A stretch of 64,000 nt of DNA from positions 1,054,001 to 1,118,000 of the forward strand of contig NC_018719.1 in assembly GCF_000303155.1 (NCBI RefSeq), read 5' to 3'. The DNA comes from Candidatus Nitrososphaera gargensis Ga9.2 (GTDB lineage Archaea > Thermoproteota > Nitrososphaeria > Nitrososphaerales > Nitrososphaeraceae). The notes under the pieces were generated by a model. The model saw nothing but the letters and a program-made list of their open reading frames with translations. It searched no databases and had not been told where the DNA came from. A program made the translations under genes and the position numbers. This document shows, piece by piece, positions 47,202 to 55,671 of the stretch; the stretch's first letter is position 1; every line of letters starts with the position of its first letter.

Positions 47202-47618
47202 TTGTCGCAGGAACAACAGCTGTCGCCGGGGCGGGGTATTGAGTTGTCTCGAGCACAGTCGATATTGGTAGTGGACGACGAGCTGGATATTGTCACCATC
47301 TTTCGCCAAGCGCTGAGCAGGTATGGCTATTCTGTCTTTGGCTTTACTGACCCTACACTGGCTCTTGAGCATTTCAGATTAAACGCCCAAGACTATGCCC
47401 TTGTGATATCGGACGTGCGTATGCCGCAGATGAGCGGCTTTGAGCTTGCTGCGAACATCAAGGCGATCAAGCCGGACGCAAGGATAGTGCTCATGTCAGC
47501 GTTTGAGGTTAGCGATTTGGAGTTTTCAACATCTGCTGTCAAGACAAGCGACTTTCTCAGAAAGCCAGTTGATATCCGGACCCTTGTGCAAAAAGTCAAG
47601 GGCGCAATGGCGAACTAG
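47202..47618 (+). CDS. Single-domain response regulator (receiver)
   Basis: 138 residues from a TTG start. CheY-like receiver: acidic pair SILVVDDELDIV, phospho-acceptor Asp in ALVISDVRMPQMSG, Ser/Thr switch in VLMSAF and Lys in DFLRKPVD. No output domain follows, so it signals by protein contact. No histidine kinase is adjacent. TATA-like AATTTTTCGCAGATGATATAAAC lies upstream (about 47139-47160). Confidence 0.9.
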   Translation: MSQEQQLSPGRGIELSRAQSILVVDDELDIVTIFRQALSRYGYSVFGFTDPTLALEHFRLNAQDYALVISDVRMPQMSGFELAANIKAIKPDARIVLMSAFEVSDLEFSTSAVKTSDFLRKPVDIRTLVQKVKGAMAN

Positions 47619-47801
47619 TATGTGCACTCTCTTGTCATGAGATGTGTGTTGTTTTCATTGCAGCGCGGTGGCTAAGTTCTCATATCTTGCAAGAGCGATA
47701 GCAAAGAGGTGCTAAACATTGCACTTTTAGAATGTAGTAGAACATTGCATGTACATCTATAACGAATAGAGGACTTATGCATATTGAGGCATCATTCAAC
47801 A
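47619..47801. other. Intergenic, 183 bp
   Basis: AT-rich; I see nothing recognisable. Confidence 0.3.
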
Positions 47802-47942
47802 ATGGCAACAACCGTTCTTGACATGCATTCAAAGAAATACCCAATTGAGGTCCGACAGCAGATGCTTGAATCATCTTGCTGCGGTAATTGCAAGTCAAAA
47901 CCGGTCCCAATATTTTCAGATCGATGGGGATTTCTGTACTGA
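47802..47942 (+). CDS. Possible small Cys-containing protein (46 aa)
   Basis: ATG at 47802 opens a frame with a CCGNC cluster near residue 30 and a Pro/Phe-rich tail. A single cysteine cluster without a partner pair. The reading frame is short and may be chance; the composition is protein-like. Confidence 0.35.
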   Translation: MATTVLDMHSKKYPIEVRQQMLESSCCGNCKSKPVPIFSDRWGFLY

Positions 47943-48122
47943 ATGCTGGCAAATAATCACACATCCAAATGTTGAATACCATCTATGATGCTAGAGGATG
48001 CCAAGTCTTCGTACATAGTCTATAGCAAATGTCTCTATTGCAAAGCCAAGATATATTCTGAAGAAATTGTCGCTTGCTCACGGCGCAAGGGAAAAGCCAA
48101 GAATAAAGTCGGGCCGGTTAGT

Positions 48123-48134
48123 GCTAAAAATTAT
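48123..48134 (+). promoter_or_regulatory. TATA box of the 48160 methyltransferase
   Basis: TAAAAATTATTA, centred about 30 nt before the chosen ATG; it lies inside the longer open frame and so argues against the upstream start. Confidence 0.5.
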
Positions 48135-48159
48135 TATCCTTGCGCCTGATTGCGGAATC

Positions 48160-49047
48160 ATGGCCGGCCGCAGAAAAACAACGGAGACCAGTGACTTTGG
48201 GGTGTCAAGGCGCGAAGGCCATGACTCTTCAAAATTTTACAGCCGCAAACTTTATGACAATAATGGCAAGGACGGCACAAGCTCTAGTGGCGTGGAAAAC
48301 GCCGTACCGCCAGAATATGTTGACAAGGTCCTGTGCAAGAGCAGCGAAAAGATGACCGAGCTGCCTGACTCGTGCGTTCATCTTGCAGTGACCTCGCCTC
48401 CCTACAACGTTGGCAAGACCTACGACCAAGATCTCACGCTTGCAGAATACCGACAGCTGCTCAAGACCGTGTTTTCAGAAGTGTTCAGAGTGCTCGTAAC
48501 CGGCGGGCGGGTGTGCGTCAACGTAGCCAACCTTGGAAGAAAGCCGTACATCCCACTCCACAGCTACGTGATTGCAGACATGCTTGACATCGGATTTCTG
48601 ATGAGGGGCGAGATCATCTGGAACAAGGGCTCTAGCGCCGGCGCGTCGACTGCTTGGGGAAGCTGGCAATCGGCTGCAAACCCTGCGTTGCGCGATACAC
48701 ATGAATACATCTTGGTATTTTCAAAGGGTTCATTTTCGCGTGCCGCCATGGGCCGGTACAACACGATAAGCAAGGAGGAATTCCTGTCATATACTAAAAG
48801 CGTCTGGGAATTCCCTGCCGAATCTGCAAACAAGGTCGGGCACCCCGCGCCCTTTCCTATAGAGCTTCCATACCGCTGCATACAGCTGTACACCTTCTGG
48901 GGCGATTTCGTGCTCGATCCGTTCTGTGGGGTCGGCTCTACCTGCGTAGCGGCAATCAGGACCGGCAGGCATTTCTTGGGCTATGAGACAAAGCAGGAAT
49001 ACGTTGGCTCTGCGCTCAGGCGCATCAGCAAAGAAGATATGACATGA
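48160..49047 (+). CDS. Site-specific DNA methyltransferase (beta class, orphan)
   Basis: 295 residues from the ATG at 48160 (open frame from 48067). The catalytic motif VTSPPYNVGKTY (TSPPY) comes first, and the SAM-binding FVLDPFCGVGST comes last, the order of beta-class N6-adenine/N4-cytosine methylases; TSPPY often goes with N4-cytosine. The target-recognition region lies between about 130 and 220. No restriction enzyme is nearby. Together with the Dam-like enzyme it makes two orphan methylases within 18 kb. Confidence 0.88.
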   Translation: MAGRRKTTETSDFGVSRREGHDSSKFYSRKLYDNNGKDGTSSSGVENAVPPEYVDKVLCKSSEKMTELPDSCVHLAVTSPPYNVGKTYDQDLTLAEYRQLLKTVFSEVFRVLVTGGRVCVNVANLGRKPYIPLHSYVIADMLDIGFLMRGEIIWNKGSSAGASTAWGSWQSAANPALRDTHEYILVFSKGSFSRAAMGRYNTISKEEFLSYTKSVWEFPAESANKVGHPAPFPIELPYRCIQLYTFWGDFVLDPFCGVGSTCVAAIRTGRHFLGYETKQEYVGSALRRISKEDMT

Positions 49048-49069
49048 AGTGCACATATATCAGCTGCAT

Positions 49070-49402
49070 ATGCCAGAGAACGAAATCGTGTATCTGAAGT
49101 ACCAGAACTTGGAAGACATGCTCAAGGTGATAATCTACTCTGCCCAGTCGATGCTTGGTGTCATTCCCATGCTGTACCACATCAGCCACAACGGCAGGCA
49201 CGTCCTCTTTATCCAGACCGGGACTGTGGGTGGCGTGACGGTCCATTATGTCATCCAGAATGAAAAGCCGGCCAAGAAGTTCATCCAGCTAAAGAGGCTC
49301 TCTGGCGAATACACGTTCATAGATAACCTCGGCACTGACGCACAGTCGTTATACGTCCCGATCCTGCAGCTTGATAAATCGACACTTGCGTTCCCTGCCT
49401 AG
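49070..49402 (+). CDS. Conserved hypothetical protein
   Basis: 110 residues from the ATG at 49070 (MPENEIVYLKYQNLEDML). Alpha/beta: a long first helix (DMLKVIIYSAQSM), then strands HVLFIQTGTVGGVTVHYVI and a C-terminal region EYTFIDNLGTD...LYVPILQL. It follows the methyltransferase by 22 bp and may be in its operon. Not recognised. Confidence 0.55.
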   Translation: MPENEIVYLKYQNLEDMLKVIIYSAQSMLGVIPMLYHISHNGRHVLFIQTGTVGGVTVHYVIQNEKPAKKFIQLKRLSGEYTFIDNLGTDAQSLYVPILQLDKSTLAFPA

Positions 49403-49560
49403 AAAAAGTTTTAGGGCAAAGCTGCACATGCTCTTGCATCAGATCCCGAAAACCGAGCAGAAAAGCAAAACCTGCAAACGAGGTTTCAGAAGAGGATATC
49501 AACGCTCTTCTGCAGGCCATAAAGGAATTTGATGGCTACCCAAAGTTAAAAGACCTTGGC

Positions 49561-49752
49561 ATGATGGTACCCTCACTCACCCCGCTCCAGATAAACGTCA
49601 TTGTTCGCTACCTCGAGAGATCCGGCGCAATAGTCATAGACACTGAAGGCTACATAGTCTGGACGCGCAAGGAACAGAAGCAGCTGACGCTTGGCGAAGT
49701 CGCCGAGATAAGCGGGGATCTCAGGGAATTCCTTGAAAAGCGCGGTGAATAG
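49561..49752 (+). CDS. Small winged-helix-like protein; N-terminus unresolved
   Basis: 63 residues from ATG 49561: LTPLQINVIVRYLERSGAIVIDTEGYIVW, a winged-helix core, then a helix of Glu/Lys. The frame is open upstream to about 49430 and that part (PSRKAKPANEV, EEDINALLQAIKEFDGY) looks like protein too, yet contains no ATG, GTG or TTG. The true start may be non-standard. The last 20 bp overlap the longer frame of the next gene. Confidence 0.55.
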   Translation: MMVPSLTPLQINVIVRYLERSGAIVIDTEGYIVWTRKEQKQLTLGEVAEISGDLREFLEKRGE

Positions 49753-49816
49753 AGGATTCTACTATAACATCTCGCCATCTTATTTTTATTGGGACTGCTT
49801 ATGTAATTCTTCTGGT

Positions 49817-50068
49817 ATGAAGTATCGAAGCAGGACGGATATTGTTGCCACGATACTGGATGCTGCAAACGGCGGCTCTACCAAGACCAAGATAATGTAC
49901 AAAGCCTATCTGTCGTACGCCCAGCTAAAGGAATATCTCACAATATTGATTGAAAACGGCCTCTTGGAGTATGAGGAAGGCCAGCTGAAATACAAGACTA
50001 CCGAAAAGGGTCTCCGCTTCATGAGGACCTACAACGAAATAGGAGAAATGGTCTCAACGGAGACATGA
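49817..50068 (+). CDS. Winged-helix regulator (HTH_45-like), paralogue A
   Basis: 83 residues from the ATG at 49817; the frame is open to 49733 but MKYRSRTDIVATIL is the family's N-terminus. The domain is a small wHTH: STKTKIMYKAYLSYAQL, EYLTILIENGLLEYEEG, YKTTEKGLRFM. A paralogue lies at 53265-53513 on the other strand. Thaumarchaea have many such regulators. It precedes the orphan ParB and three Gly-rich protein genes. Confidence 0.8.
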   Translation: MKYRSRTDIVATILDAANGGSTKTKIMYKAYLSYAQLKEYLTILIENGLLEYEEGQLKYKTTEKGLRFMRTYNEIGEMVSTET

Positions 50069-50154
50069 CCAACTTTTTTCATACCTAGTTTTTCTGTTTG
50101 AGAGCCGCAGAAGTCCATTGGATTGAGCGACAATAAAGATGATGGTCAATCCCG

Positions 50155-51126
50155 TCAAAGCGCCTGCAGCTTTTGTAGATTTTTCAATTTGCTTGCCTGT
50201 CTTAACAATTGATCTAGTTGTTCATGTAATCTAATCCTATGCTGCATTAGCAGCTCTTTTGTGATCCAGAAACTGTCTAACGTGGATGAAGCTCGATCAT
50301 CCTCGATGTCTCCTATTATGTCATCTATATTTCTGAGCGATAACCTTATGCCAAGTGCACATCTTTTTAGCAAGGGATTTGCAACACGAAATAACAATTC
50401 TGATTGGTTGGCGCTGCTACTATTATTATCATCTATATATTCCTCAGTGAGCTGCCTTGGTAGCAGAAATTCTAGCTCGTTATTGCTTTTATCTAAAGAT
50501 ACATCAAGATCCTTAAAGTTTTCTTTAAAAACTTTGACCACTCGTCTTGCTTCCTTTGCGCTCAAATTGTTCTCTAGGATGTAGTCTCCTAAATTTTCAG
50601 CAATCTCTGTGTTACTCAGAGGAAACAATTCTTCTGCAGTGCTTACGTTAATCTTGCCCTGCGCGATATCCTTTTGTAGACTCTCAGGCAGTGAAAGTAG
50701 CTTTATTCTTTTGCTTACGTATTCTTGGCTCTTTCCTATTTTCCGAGCTAGGTCTGACACGCCTCCCCAACCAAAGGTCTCAATATATCTCTTGAATGCA
50801 ATGGCCTCTTCGATTGGGGACATGGTTTGTTGTTGCACATTTTCTGTTATAGAGATTTCATAAGCTTCTTTATCATCTACATCAACTATATGACAGATTA
50901 TCTTTTGCATGCCCAGACGTTTGCAGGCTTCAAATCGCCTGTATCCAGCTATCAATTCATAGCGATACTCATTATTCTTTGGCCTGACAACAACCGGATG
51001 AATCAGACCTCTTTGCATGATGGATACAGCTAGCTGATCTAGAGATTGCCGCGGATTGCGTAATATGTTTGTAGAATATACTATGTCATCTATTGCAATT
51101 GTCTGGAATACGCCTAAATTGTACAT
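50155..51126 (-). CDS. ParB-like partition/regulator protein (orphan)
   Basis: 323 residues. The N-terminal ParB/Srx-like domain has ILRNPRQSLDQLAVSIMQRGLIHPVVVRP, YELIAGYRRFEACKRLG and a second box EISITENVQQQTMSPIEEA; the HTH follows (VSDLARKIGKSQEYVSKRIKLL). The C-terminal part is helical and coiled. No ParA ATPase is next to it, unlike true partition operons, so it could be a plasmid-derived regulator. Its DNA is AT-rich compared with the core. Confidence 0.85.
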   Translation of the reverse strand: MYNLGVFQTIAIDDIVYSTNILRNPRQSLDQLAVSIMQRGLIHPVVVRPKNNEYRYELIAGYRRFEACKRLGMQKIICHIVDVDDKEAYEISITENVQQQTMSPIEEAIAFKRYIETFGWGGVSDLARKIGKSQEYVSKRIKLLSLPESLQKDIAQGKINVSTAEELFPLSNTEIAENLGDYILENNLSAKEARRVVKVFKENFKDLDVSLDKSNNELEFLLPRQLTEEYIDDNNSSSANQSELLFRVANPLLKRCALGIRLSLRNIDDIIGDIEDDRASSTLDSFWITKELLMQHRIRLHEQLDQLLRQASKLKNLQKLQAL

Positions 51127-51339
51127 GAAAGATTAATTTTGGCATGCATTATAAGGATTTCACCAACAAAATTCAGAATGAGGTACTATTCAACACAGTA
51201 TAACAATTAATGATGTGACTATAACGTCTTCCTTATTTCCTTTAAAAGAACTACAAAAATGTTTGTAAAAAAGTATAGAGGATGTAATTAGCAGTGTGCT
51301 ATATGTTACATTCCTCGATTTGGTTCACGCTGTGCTTCC
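51127..51339. other. Intergenic, 213 bp
   Basis: AT-rich; contains AATTAATGATG-type and poly-A stretches and no gene I can support. Confidence 0.3.
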
Positions 51340-51801
51340 TTAGCAATCTCCTCCTCTTCCGCCAGGCCCGCCAAATCCTCCTCCAAAAATTCCACCTGTG
51401 CCCCTTCCATCTCCGCCATTAGCGCCATTGTGACATGCAGAACCAGGTCCACCCGCTCCGCCAAAACCTAAACCAACCAGATCGCCGTTAGCAGTTCCAT
51501 CTCCGCCATCTTGGTCTGTTTCGCCATCTCCACCAAAAGCTGCTGCAAACTTGCCGCCATTAGCGTTCGCGTTATTGCCATTGTCTGCAAAGCCTAACGC
51601 TACGTCTTGGCCATTCGCTGGCTGGTTAACTCCGATGCCGACTCTCCCTTTAGTGGCATGATTGACAACATCTGCTTGGCTCTGTGTCACAGGCGGTTTT
51701 AATGCACTTGCTGATCCAGTTACAATTCCGATGCTTGCTGATACTAGTAAAATACTCACTGGTATCAAAAAGTAGCTTTTCTGTATCTGGTTATTTCTCA
51801 T
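51340..51801 (-). CDS. Secreted glycine-rich protein 1
   Basis: 153 residues from ATG 51799-51801. Signal peptide (YFLIPVSILLVSASIGIVTGSASA), then a region with DVALGFADNGNNANANGG and a Gly-rich end with GFGGAGGPGSAC, GGDGRGTGGIFGGGFGGPGG and a C-terminal Cys. The triplet GGx spacing is like the two other Gly-rich proteins to the right. Polyglycine-helix or structural surface protein is inferred; no known family assigned. Confidence 0.65.
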   Translation of the reverse strand: MRNNQIQKSYFLIPVSILLVSASIGIVTGSASALKPPVTQSQADVVNHATKGRVGIGVNQPANGQDVALGFADNGNNANANGGKFAAAFGGDGETDQDGGDGTANGDLVGLGFGGAGGPGSACHNGANGGDGRGTGGIFGGGFGGPGGRGGDC

Positions 51802-52221
51802 ACAAATTTGAATAATCATCTTGCATATATCGACTAGCAAAAAGTAAAGTTAATATCCAAAAATGTATGGAGGTTCTGAATCGAATTTTCAATTGCATCT
51901 TAAAGGCACGCAATCGAGTGTGCCAAGAAAGATATTTTGCCACAAGTATCTTATGCTATCATATTTTCAGTGCATCAGGAGCCGTCTAAAAGACAACAAA
52001 CTTCAATGCGTCATCCACCGCTAACAATAAAGAGATTATTCCAAAAATTTGAATGCATTATTCTGACCCTCTGAATATAAAGGCAGCACATATTTGCTTG
52101 GTTATTCTGCATCACAATGTTCTTACTAATAAGAAACAGATCAATCGATTTTGACATCATAAGTATAAGAATTTTTGGCCGCGGGATTTCTTATCACCGA
52201 GACTAACTTTACTACTGAACG
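51802..52221. other. 420-bp intergenic region
   Basis: AT-rich divergent region between two Gly-rich genes, likely holding both promoters (AGTATAAGAATTTTT at about 52161). No gene or RNA seen. Confidence 0.35.
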
Positions 52222-52500
52222 ATGAACACAACAAGATTAGTCATGCTTGCGACAGTAGTCGCAACCACTTTGGTACCGGCAGCAGCAGTCGCTCAAGTGA
52301 CTGGTGGCAACGGCGGAACTGCCACAGGTGGCAACGGTGGCAACGGTGGCAACGGCGGAGCTGGCGTAGGTATCGGCGGCCTCTTTGGAATCGGCATCGG
52401 TGGCAACGGTGGCAACGGTGGCAACGGCGGAAATGCGAACGCTAGAGGCGGAGACGCTACTTGCAACTCCTTTGTTGCGCTCCTGTCTGGCGTCTGTTAG
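52222..52500 (+). CDS. Secreted glycine-rich protein 2 (GGN repeats)
   Basis: 92 residues. Signal peptide MNTTRLVMLATVVATTLVPAAAVAQ cut at AVA-QV by eye, then GGN triplets in two blocks around a hydrophobic centre GVGIGGLFGIGIGG, then NANARGGDATC and a C-terminal C-x10-C loop (CNSFVALLSGVC). It shares the centre and flanking repeats with protein 3 almost exactly. Triplet glycine repeats can form polyglycine-II bundles. Role unknown. Confidence 0.7.
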   Translation: MNTTRLVMLATVVATTLVPAAAVAQVTGGNGGTATGGNGGNGGNGGAGVGIGGLFGIGIGGNGGNGGNGGNANARGGDATCNSFVALLSGVC

Positions 52501-53149
52501 GCCAAATCCAAGGATGAACAAACCTACCCACCACCTTTTTCTTTTTTCAATTGCGATGATGTTTCTGTTTTTGAACAAAGAGAAGTCAGTCGAACGCTAT
52601 GTGAAAGTCAAAATTTTTATTCGCCATCGAATAAATTCTGCTGCAATGTTAATTATACAAAATCATAGTTAAATTTTGGAAAGATAATGTGCAAACCCCA
52701 TTGTCCCCATAATATCCTAATTGCTGCAAGGAATCCCGAATATAATGCCTAGTTAAGCAATTCCTTTTAGGCAAGAAGATCTCTCTTTTCATGAGATGAT
52801 GAATAAAGATATCTATGTAAAGAGTCTGGCGCCGATTGCTATTGTCAGTGTAGTTTTTTCTGCAGCTGATGGAGCCAACACTTCCTTATTTGATATCCTA
52901 TCTTCAATCTTACACTATTTTGGAATAGAAATTCATGGCAATGAAATAGAACTTAATGGTCATGAAGTTAATTCCAATCAAAACACATCTTTAGCTAAAG
53001 GGGGAGATGGAAGTAATGGTGTTGCTATCGGCGGGGATGGTGGCAACGGTGGAGACGGTGGAGACGGCGTAGGTATCGGCGGCCTTCCCGGAATCGGCAT
53101 CGGTGGCAACGGTGGAGACGGTGGAGACGGTGGAGATGCGAATGCTAAC
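52302..53149 (+). repeat. Two copies of a Gly-repeat DNA block
   Basis: The segments at about 52302-52440 and 53029-53149 are near-identical in layout: GGTGGCAACGG-type units flanking GTAGGTATCGGCGGC and ATCGGCATCGGTGGC. Units differ mainly by GGCAAC versus GGAGAC (Asn or Asp). Confidence 0.8.
52501..52795. other. Intergenic, 295 bp
   Basis: AT-rich with no gene recognised; a long open frame on the opposite strand is a shadow of the repeats. Confidence 0.3.
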
Positions 53150-53224
53150 AGTGGAAATACTGCAAATGGCAAAGACGGTCAGGATGGCAAAGATGGTGTA
53201 AGTATGAGCGGAGTGTTTCCGTAG
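52796..53224 (+). CDS. Secreted glycine-rich protein 3 (GGD repeats)
   Basis: 142 residues. A hydrophobic N-terminus (LAPIAIVSVVFSAADGA), a short Asp/His/Asn-rich region (HGNEIELNGHEVNS), then GGDGGNGGDGG blocks around GVGIGGLPGIGIGG and an Asn/Asp tail with GKDGQDGKDGVS. In place of protein 2's Asn it has mostly Asp, so it is acidic and could bind calcium or water. No Cys. Signal cleavage is less clear than for protein 2. Shares DNA repeats with it. Confidence 0.7.
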   Translation: MMNKDIYVKSLAPIAIVSVVFSAADGANTSLFDILSSILHYFGIEIHGNEIELNGHEVNSNQNTSLAKGGDGSNGVAIGGDGGNGGDGGDGVGIGGLPGIGIGGNGGDGGDGGDANANSGNTANGKDGQDGKDGVSMSGVFP

Positions 53225-53264
53225 CTTTTTCATGCTGTCCATCTTCAAGAAATTGCAGACTGAA

Positions 53265-53513
53265 CTATGTTGTTCCCATTAATTCCGCCATACGGATATA
53301 CTTTTCAATGAATAGGAGCCCCTTGTGTGTAGTAACGTATACCTTTGTCTTATCGTCATAGTAAATCAGACCGTTATCTATCAAGAGTTCTAGATAATCG
53401 ATCAATTTTTCATATCCTATGTATGCCTTGTACATTATCTTAGTTTTGCTTGTGCCGCCTTTTGCTGCTCCTAATATCTGGGCAATGGTTTCAGTGCGAC
53501 TTCGATACTTCAC
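53265..53513 (-). CDS. Winged-helix regulator (HTH_45-like), paralogue B
   Basis: 82 residues. MKYRSRTETIAQILGAAKGG, SKTKIMYKAYIGYEKL and YLELLIDNGLIYYDD, then TTHKGLLFIEKY, very close in pattern to the 49817 protein. It is convergent with the Gly-rich gene 3 (40 bp apart), so the pair of paralogues brackets the ParB and Gly-rich cluster. Confidence 0.8.
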   Translation of the reverse strand: MKYRSRTETIAQILGAAKGGTSKTKIMYKAYIGYEKLIDYLELLIDNGLIYYDDKTKVYVTTHKGLLFIEKYIRMAELMGTT

Positions 53514-53655
53514 ATGTCGCTATCTGAAGAATAGTATACAATAAAGCATGTGTGGCAAGATCTCTTATAAGTCATAAACAAATCAGCTCCTTTACAGCGA
53601 GATCGTGCAAGCCGTCACCATCTTGCGGCAGAGCATCATAGAGTGAGGGCAGAAG

Positions 53656-54282
53656 ATGGTGCATTTTAGAAATGACAAGATATTAATTTCCTCTGTGGCT
53701 GGCGCTGGCGCAGCAGCTACGACCATAGTCCTGTTCCTTTTGCCATTACTCAGCAGCGGCGACACTGGGATAACCTACCGGGGCTATGTAAGCGAAAATA
53801 ATATCTATAATAATTCTCTATATAAATTATCAATTGCGTATCCGCCAGGCTGGAAGGTGCTAGAAGACGTAGGCATTAAAAACTCGGAGATAGGAAGCGC
53901 ATTTGGCACAGATCGATTAAGTTTTGTTGTTGTATTTGCTGGACCAGTTCAGGATAATTTTGCAACCAATATCAACATCGAAACCAACTACATGCAGGGA
54001 ATGTCACTTGAAGAATTTGCCCAAAATACCGAAAAATCACTGGCATCAACTTTTAGCAAGAATAACTTTACTGTCTTGGACAAAGGTCATACAGAGATAA
54101 ACGGAAGGGATGCATACTTTATTACGGCAACTCTCGAAATGGAACAGCCCATAAAGAACGAGCTGGTTATACTTGAACGCGACAACTATGCCTATATTAT
54201 CACATACAATGCGATGGCGACTACTTTTGACGATCACATACAGGAGTTTGAAGATAGCCTGTCTACGTTCGAATTCTTATGA
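53656..54282 (+). CDS. PsbP-like secreted or lipid-anchored protein
   Basis: 208 residues from ATG 53656. Signal/anchor (ILISSVAGAGAAATTIVLFLLPLL), then the PsbP/DUF1795-like fold: YKLSIAYPPGWKVLEDVG, FVVVFAGPVQDNF, FTVLDKGHTEINGRDAYFITATL and ILERDNYAYIITYNA. Domains of this kind occur in many thaumarchaeal extracellular proteins. The promoter region has no clear features. Function unknown. Confidence 0.75.
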   Translation: MVHFRNDKILISSVAGAGAAATTIVLFLLPLLSSGDTGITYRGYVSENNIYNNSLYKLSIAYPPGWKVLEDVGIKNSEIGSAFGTDRLSFVVVFAGPVQDNFATNINIETNYMQGMSLEEFAQNTEKSLASTFSKNNFTVLDKGHTEINGRDAYFITATLEMEQPIKNELVILERDNYAYIITYNAMATTFDDHIQEFEDSLSTFEFL

Positions 54283-54374
54283 ATGCCTTTTGGAATCCAA
54301 AGGGAAATTAATTCAGGTTGCAAATCTGTGGCAGCGGTCAATACTTTTATGTTGGCTAGCCAGACCGTCAGGTA

Positions 54375-55046
54375 TTGAAGAAGCCGATCACTTCAGACCA
54401 GATGTATCGCATTGAAGAGAACGGTCATTCTGTCTTGGGCATGCGCCGCTTTCTAATGATGGAGAATGCCGGGCATGGCGTGGCCGATTTCATTGTACAC
54501 AAGTTCAAGAGACTGAAGAACAAAAGAATAGTCGCGGTGTGTGGCACAGGCAACAATGGAGGCGACGGGTTTGTCGCGTCGCGCCACCTTGCAGGCCATG
54601 GCACAAAAATAACTGTCATCTTGCTTGGAAGCCCTTCAGACCTTCGAAGCGAGGAGGCGAGGCTCAACTGGGGCATAATTGAAAAGATGAATTCGATAGA
54701 GATAATCTTTGGCAAAGAGCTGACAGACGAGATAAAGAGCCGGATCGCAAAAGCCAACATAATTCTGGACAGCATATTTGGCACCGGCATCAAAGGCGGG
54801 ATCCGGGAGCCGTATGCGTCTGCGATAGATGCCATAAACAAGTCCAAGGCGTACGTTCTGGCAGTTGACGTCCCCTCGGGCTTTGACCCGAACACTGGCC
54901 AGATCCACGAAAAATGTGTCAGGGCAGACGCCACGATCACCTTCCACCGGCTCAAAACTGGGCTTACAAAGGGGAAAAAGTACACGGGGCCGGTGCACGT
55001 GGAGTGGATAGGGATACCGCCGGAGGCGGAATCAGGCGTCCTATGA
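54375..55046 (+). CDS. nnrE: NAD(P)H-hydrate epimerase
   Basis: 223 residues from a TTG start. YjeF N-terminal fold: MMENAGHGVADFI, VCGTGNNGGDGFVASRHL, VILLGSPSDL, ILDSIFGTGIKGGIREP and VLAVDVPSGFDPNTGQ with catalytic Asp. It repairs damaged NAD(P)H hydrates. The C-terminal dehydratase domain found in fused homologues is absent here. ATGA overlap (55043-55046) couples it with the next gene. Confidence 0.92.
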   Translation: MKKPITSDQMYRIEENGHSVLGMRRFLMMENAGHGVADFIVHKFKRLKNKRIVAVCGTGNNGGDGFVASRHLAGHGTKITVILLGSPSDLRSEEARLNWGIIEKMNSIEIIFGKELTDEIKSRIAKANIILDSIFGTGIKGGIREPYASAIDAINKSKAYVLAVDVPSGFDPNTGQIHEKCVRADATITFHRLKTGLTKGKKYTGPVHVEWIGIPPEAESGVL

Positions 55047-55669
55047 ACCCCGTGGTATTGCAGATACCAGTAGGCCAGATGGCCAACTTTACATATATTA
55101 TCGCCGATGAAGAGAGCGGCGACGCAGCCGTCATCGACCCATCATGGGATCTGGATGAAGTATTTCGTGCGCTCAAAAAGAACGGTTGGCGCGCAAAATA
55201 CGTCATCAACACCCATACCCACTTTGACCATGTGCTTGGCAACGAGCAATTGGCAGAAGTGACCGGCGCCAAGATAGTACAACACAAAAACTCGCAGCTG
55301 GGAAAGGACATTGCAGTCTCTGACGGGGATGTGATCGAAATAGGGAGCCTCAAACTGCGCGTGCTCCATACACCGGGGCACTCCAAGGACAGCATGTGTC
55401 TCATACTTGACGGCCGGCTGGTCTTTACCGGCGACACGCTCTTTGTGGGCAACTGCGGCAGGACAGACCTGCCGGGGAGCGATCCTGCAGAAATGTACCA
55501 CAGCCTATTTGACAGGCTTGCCAAACTAGACGACAAGCTGATCGTGTACCCCGGCCACAACTATGGTACTACTCCCACGTCAACCATAGAGCGCGAGAAA
55601 AAGACAAACTATCTCCTCCAGCCAAGGTCGAAACAGGAGTTTCTGGCATTCATGTCCGGCGGTGACTAG
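55043..55669 (+). CDS. MBL-fold hydrolase (glyoxalase II/persulfide-dioxygenase-like)
   Basis: 208 residues. The metal motif VINTHTHFDHVLG (HxHxDH), the later ligands in HTPGHSKDSMCL and GRLVFTGDTLF, and YPGHNYGT complete the metallo-beta-lactamase site. Its pattern is close to hydroxyacylglutathione hydrolase and persulfide dioxygenase; without glutathione in archaea another thiol ester is likely. Coupled to nnrE. Confidence 0.88.
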   Translation: MNPVVLQIPVGQMANFTYIIADEESGDAAVIDPSWDLDEVFRALKKNGWRAKYVINTHTHFDHVLGNEQLAEVTGAKIVQHKNSQLGKDIAVSDGDVIEIGSLKLRVLHTPGHSKDSMCLILDGRLVFTGDTLFVGNCGRTDLPGSDPAEMYHSLFDRLAKLDDKLIVYPGHNYGTTPTSTIEREKKTNYLLQPRSKQEFLAFMSGGD

Positions 55670-55671
55670 CC

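Noticed and set aside
50155-51126. Replication origin beside ParB
   Set aside because: No clustered parS-like repeats, DnaA/Orc1 boxes or ParA gene are visible.
52302-53149. Regular repeats resembling a CRISPR array
   Set aside because: The units are in-frame Gly codons of exported proteins; there are no spacers of constant size and no cas genes.
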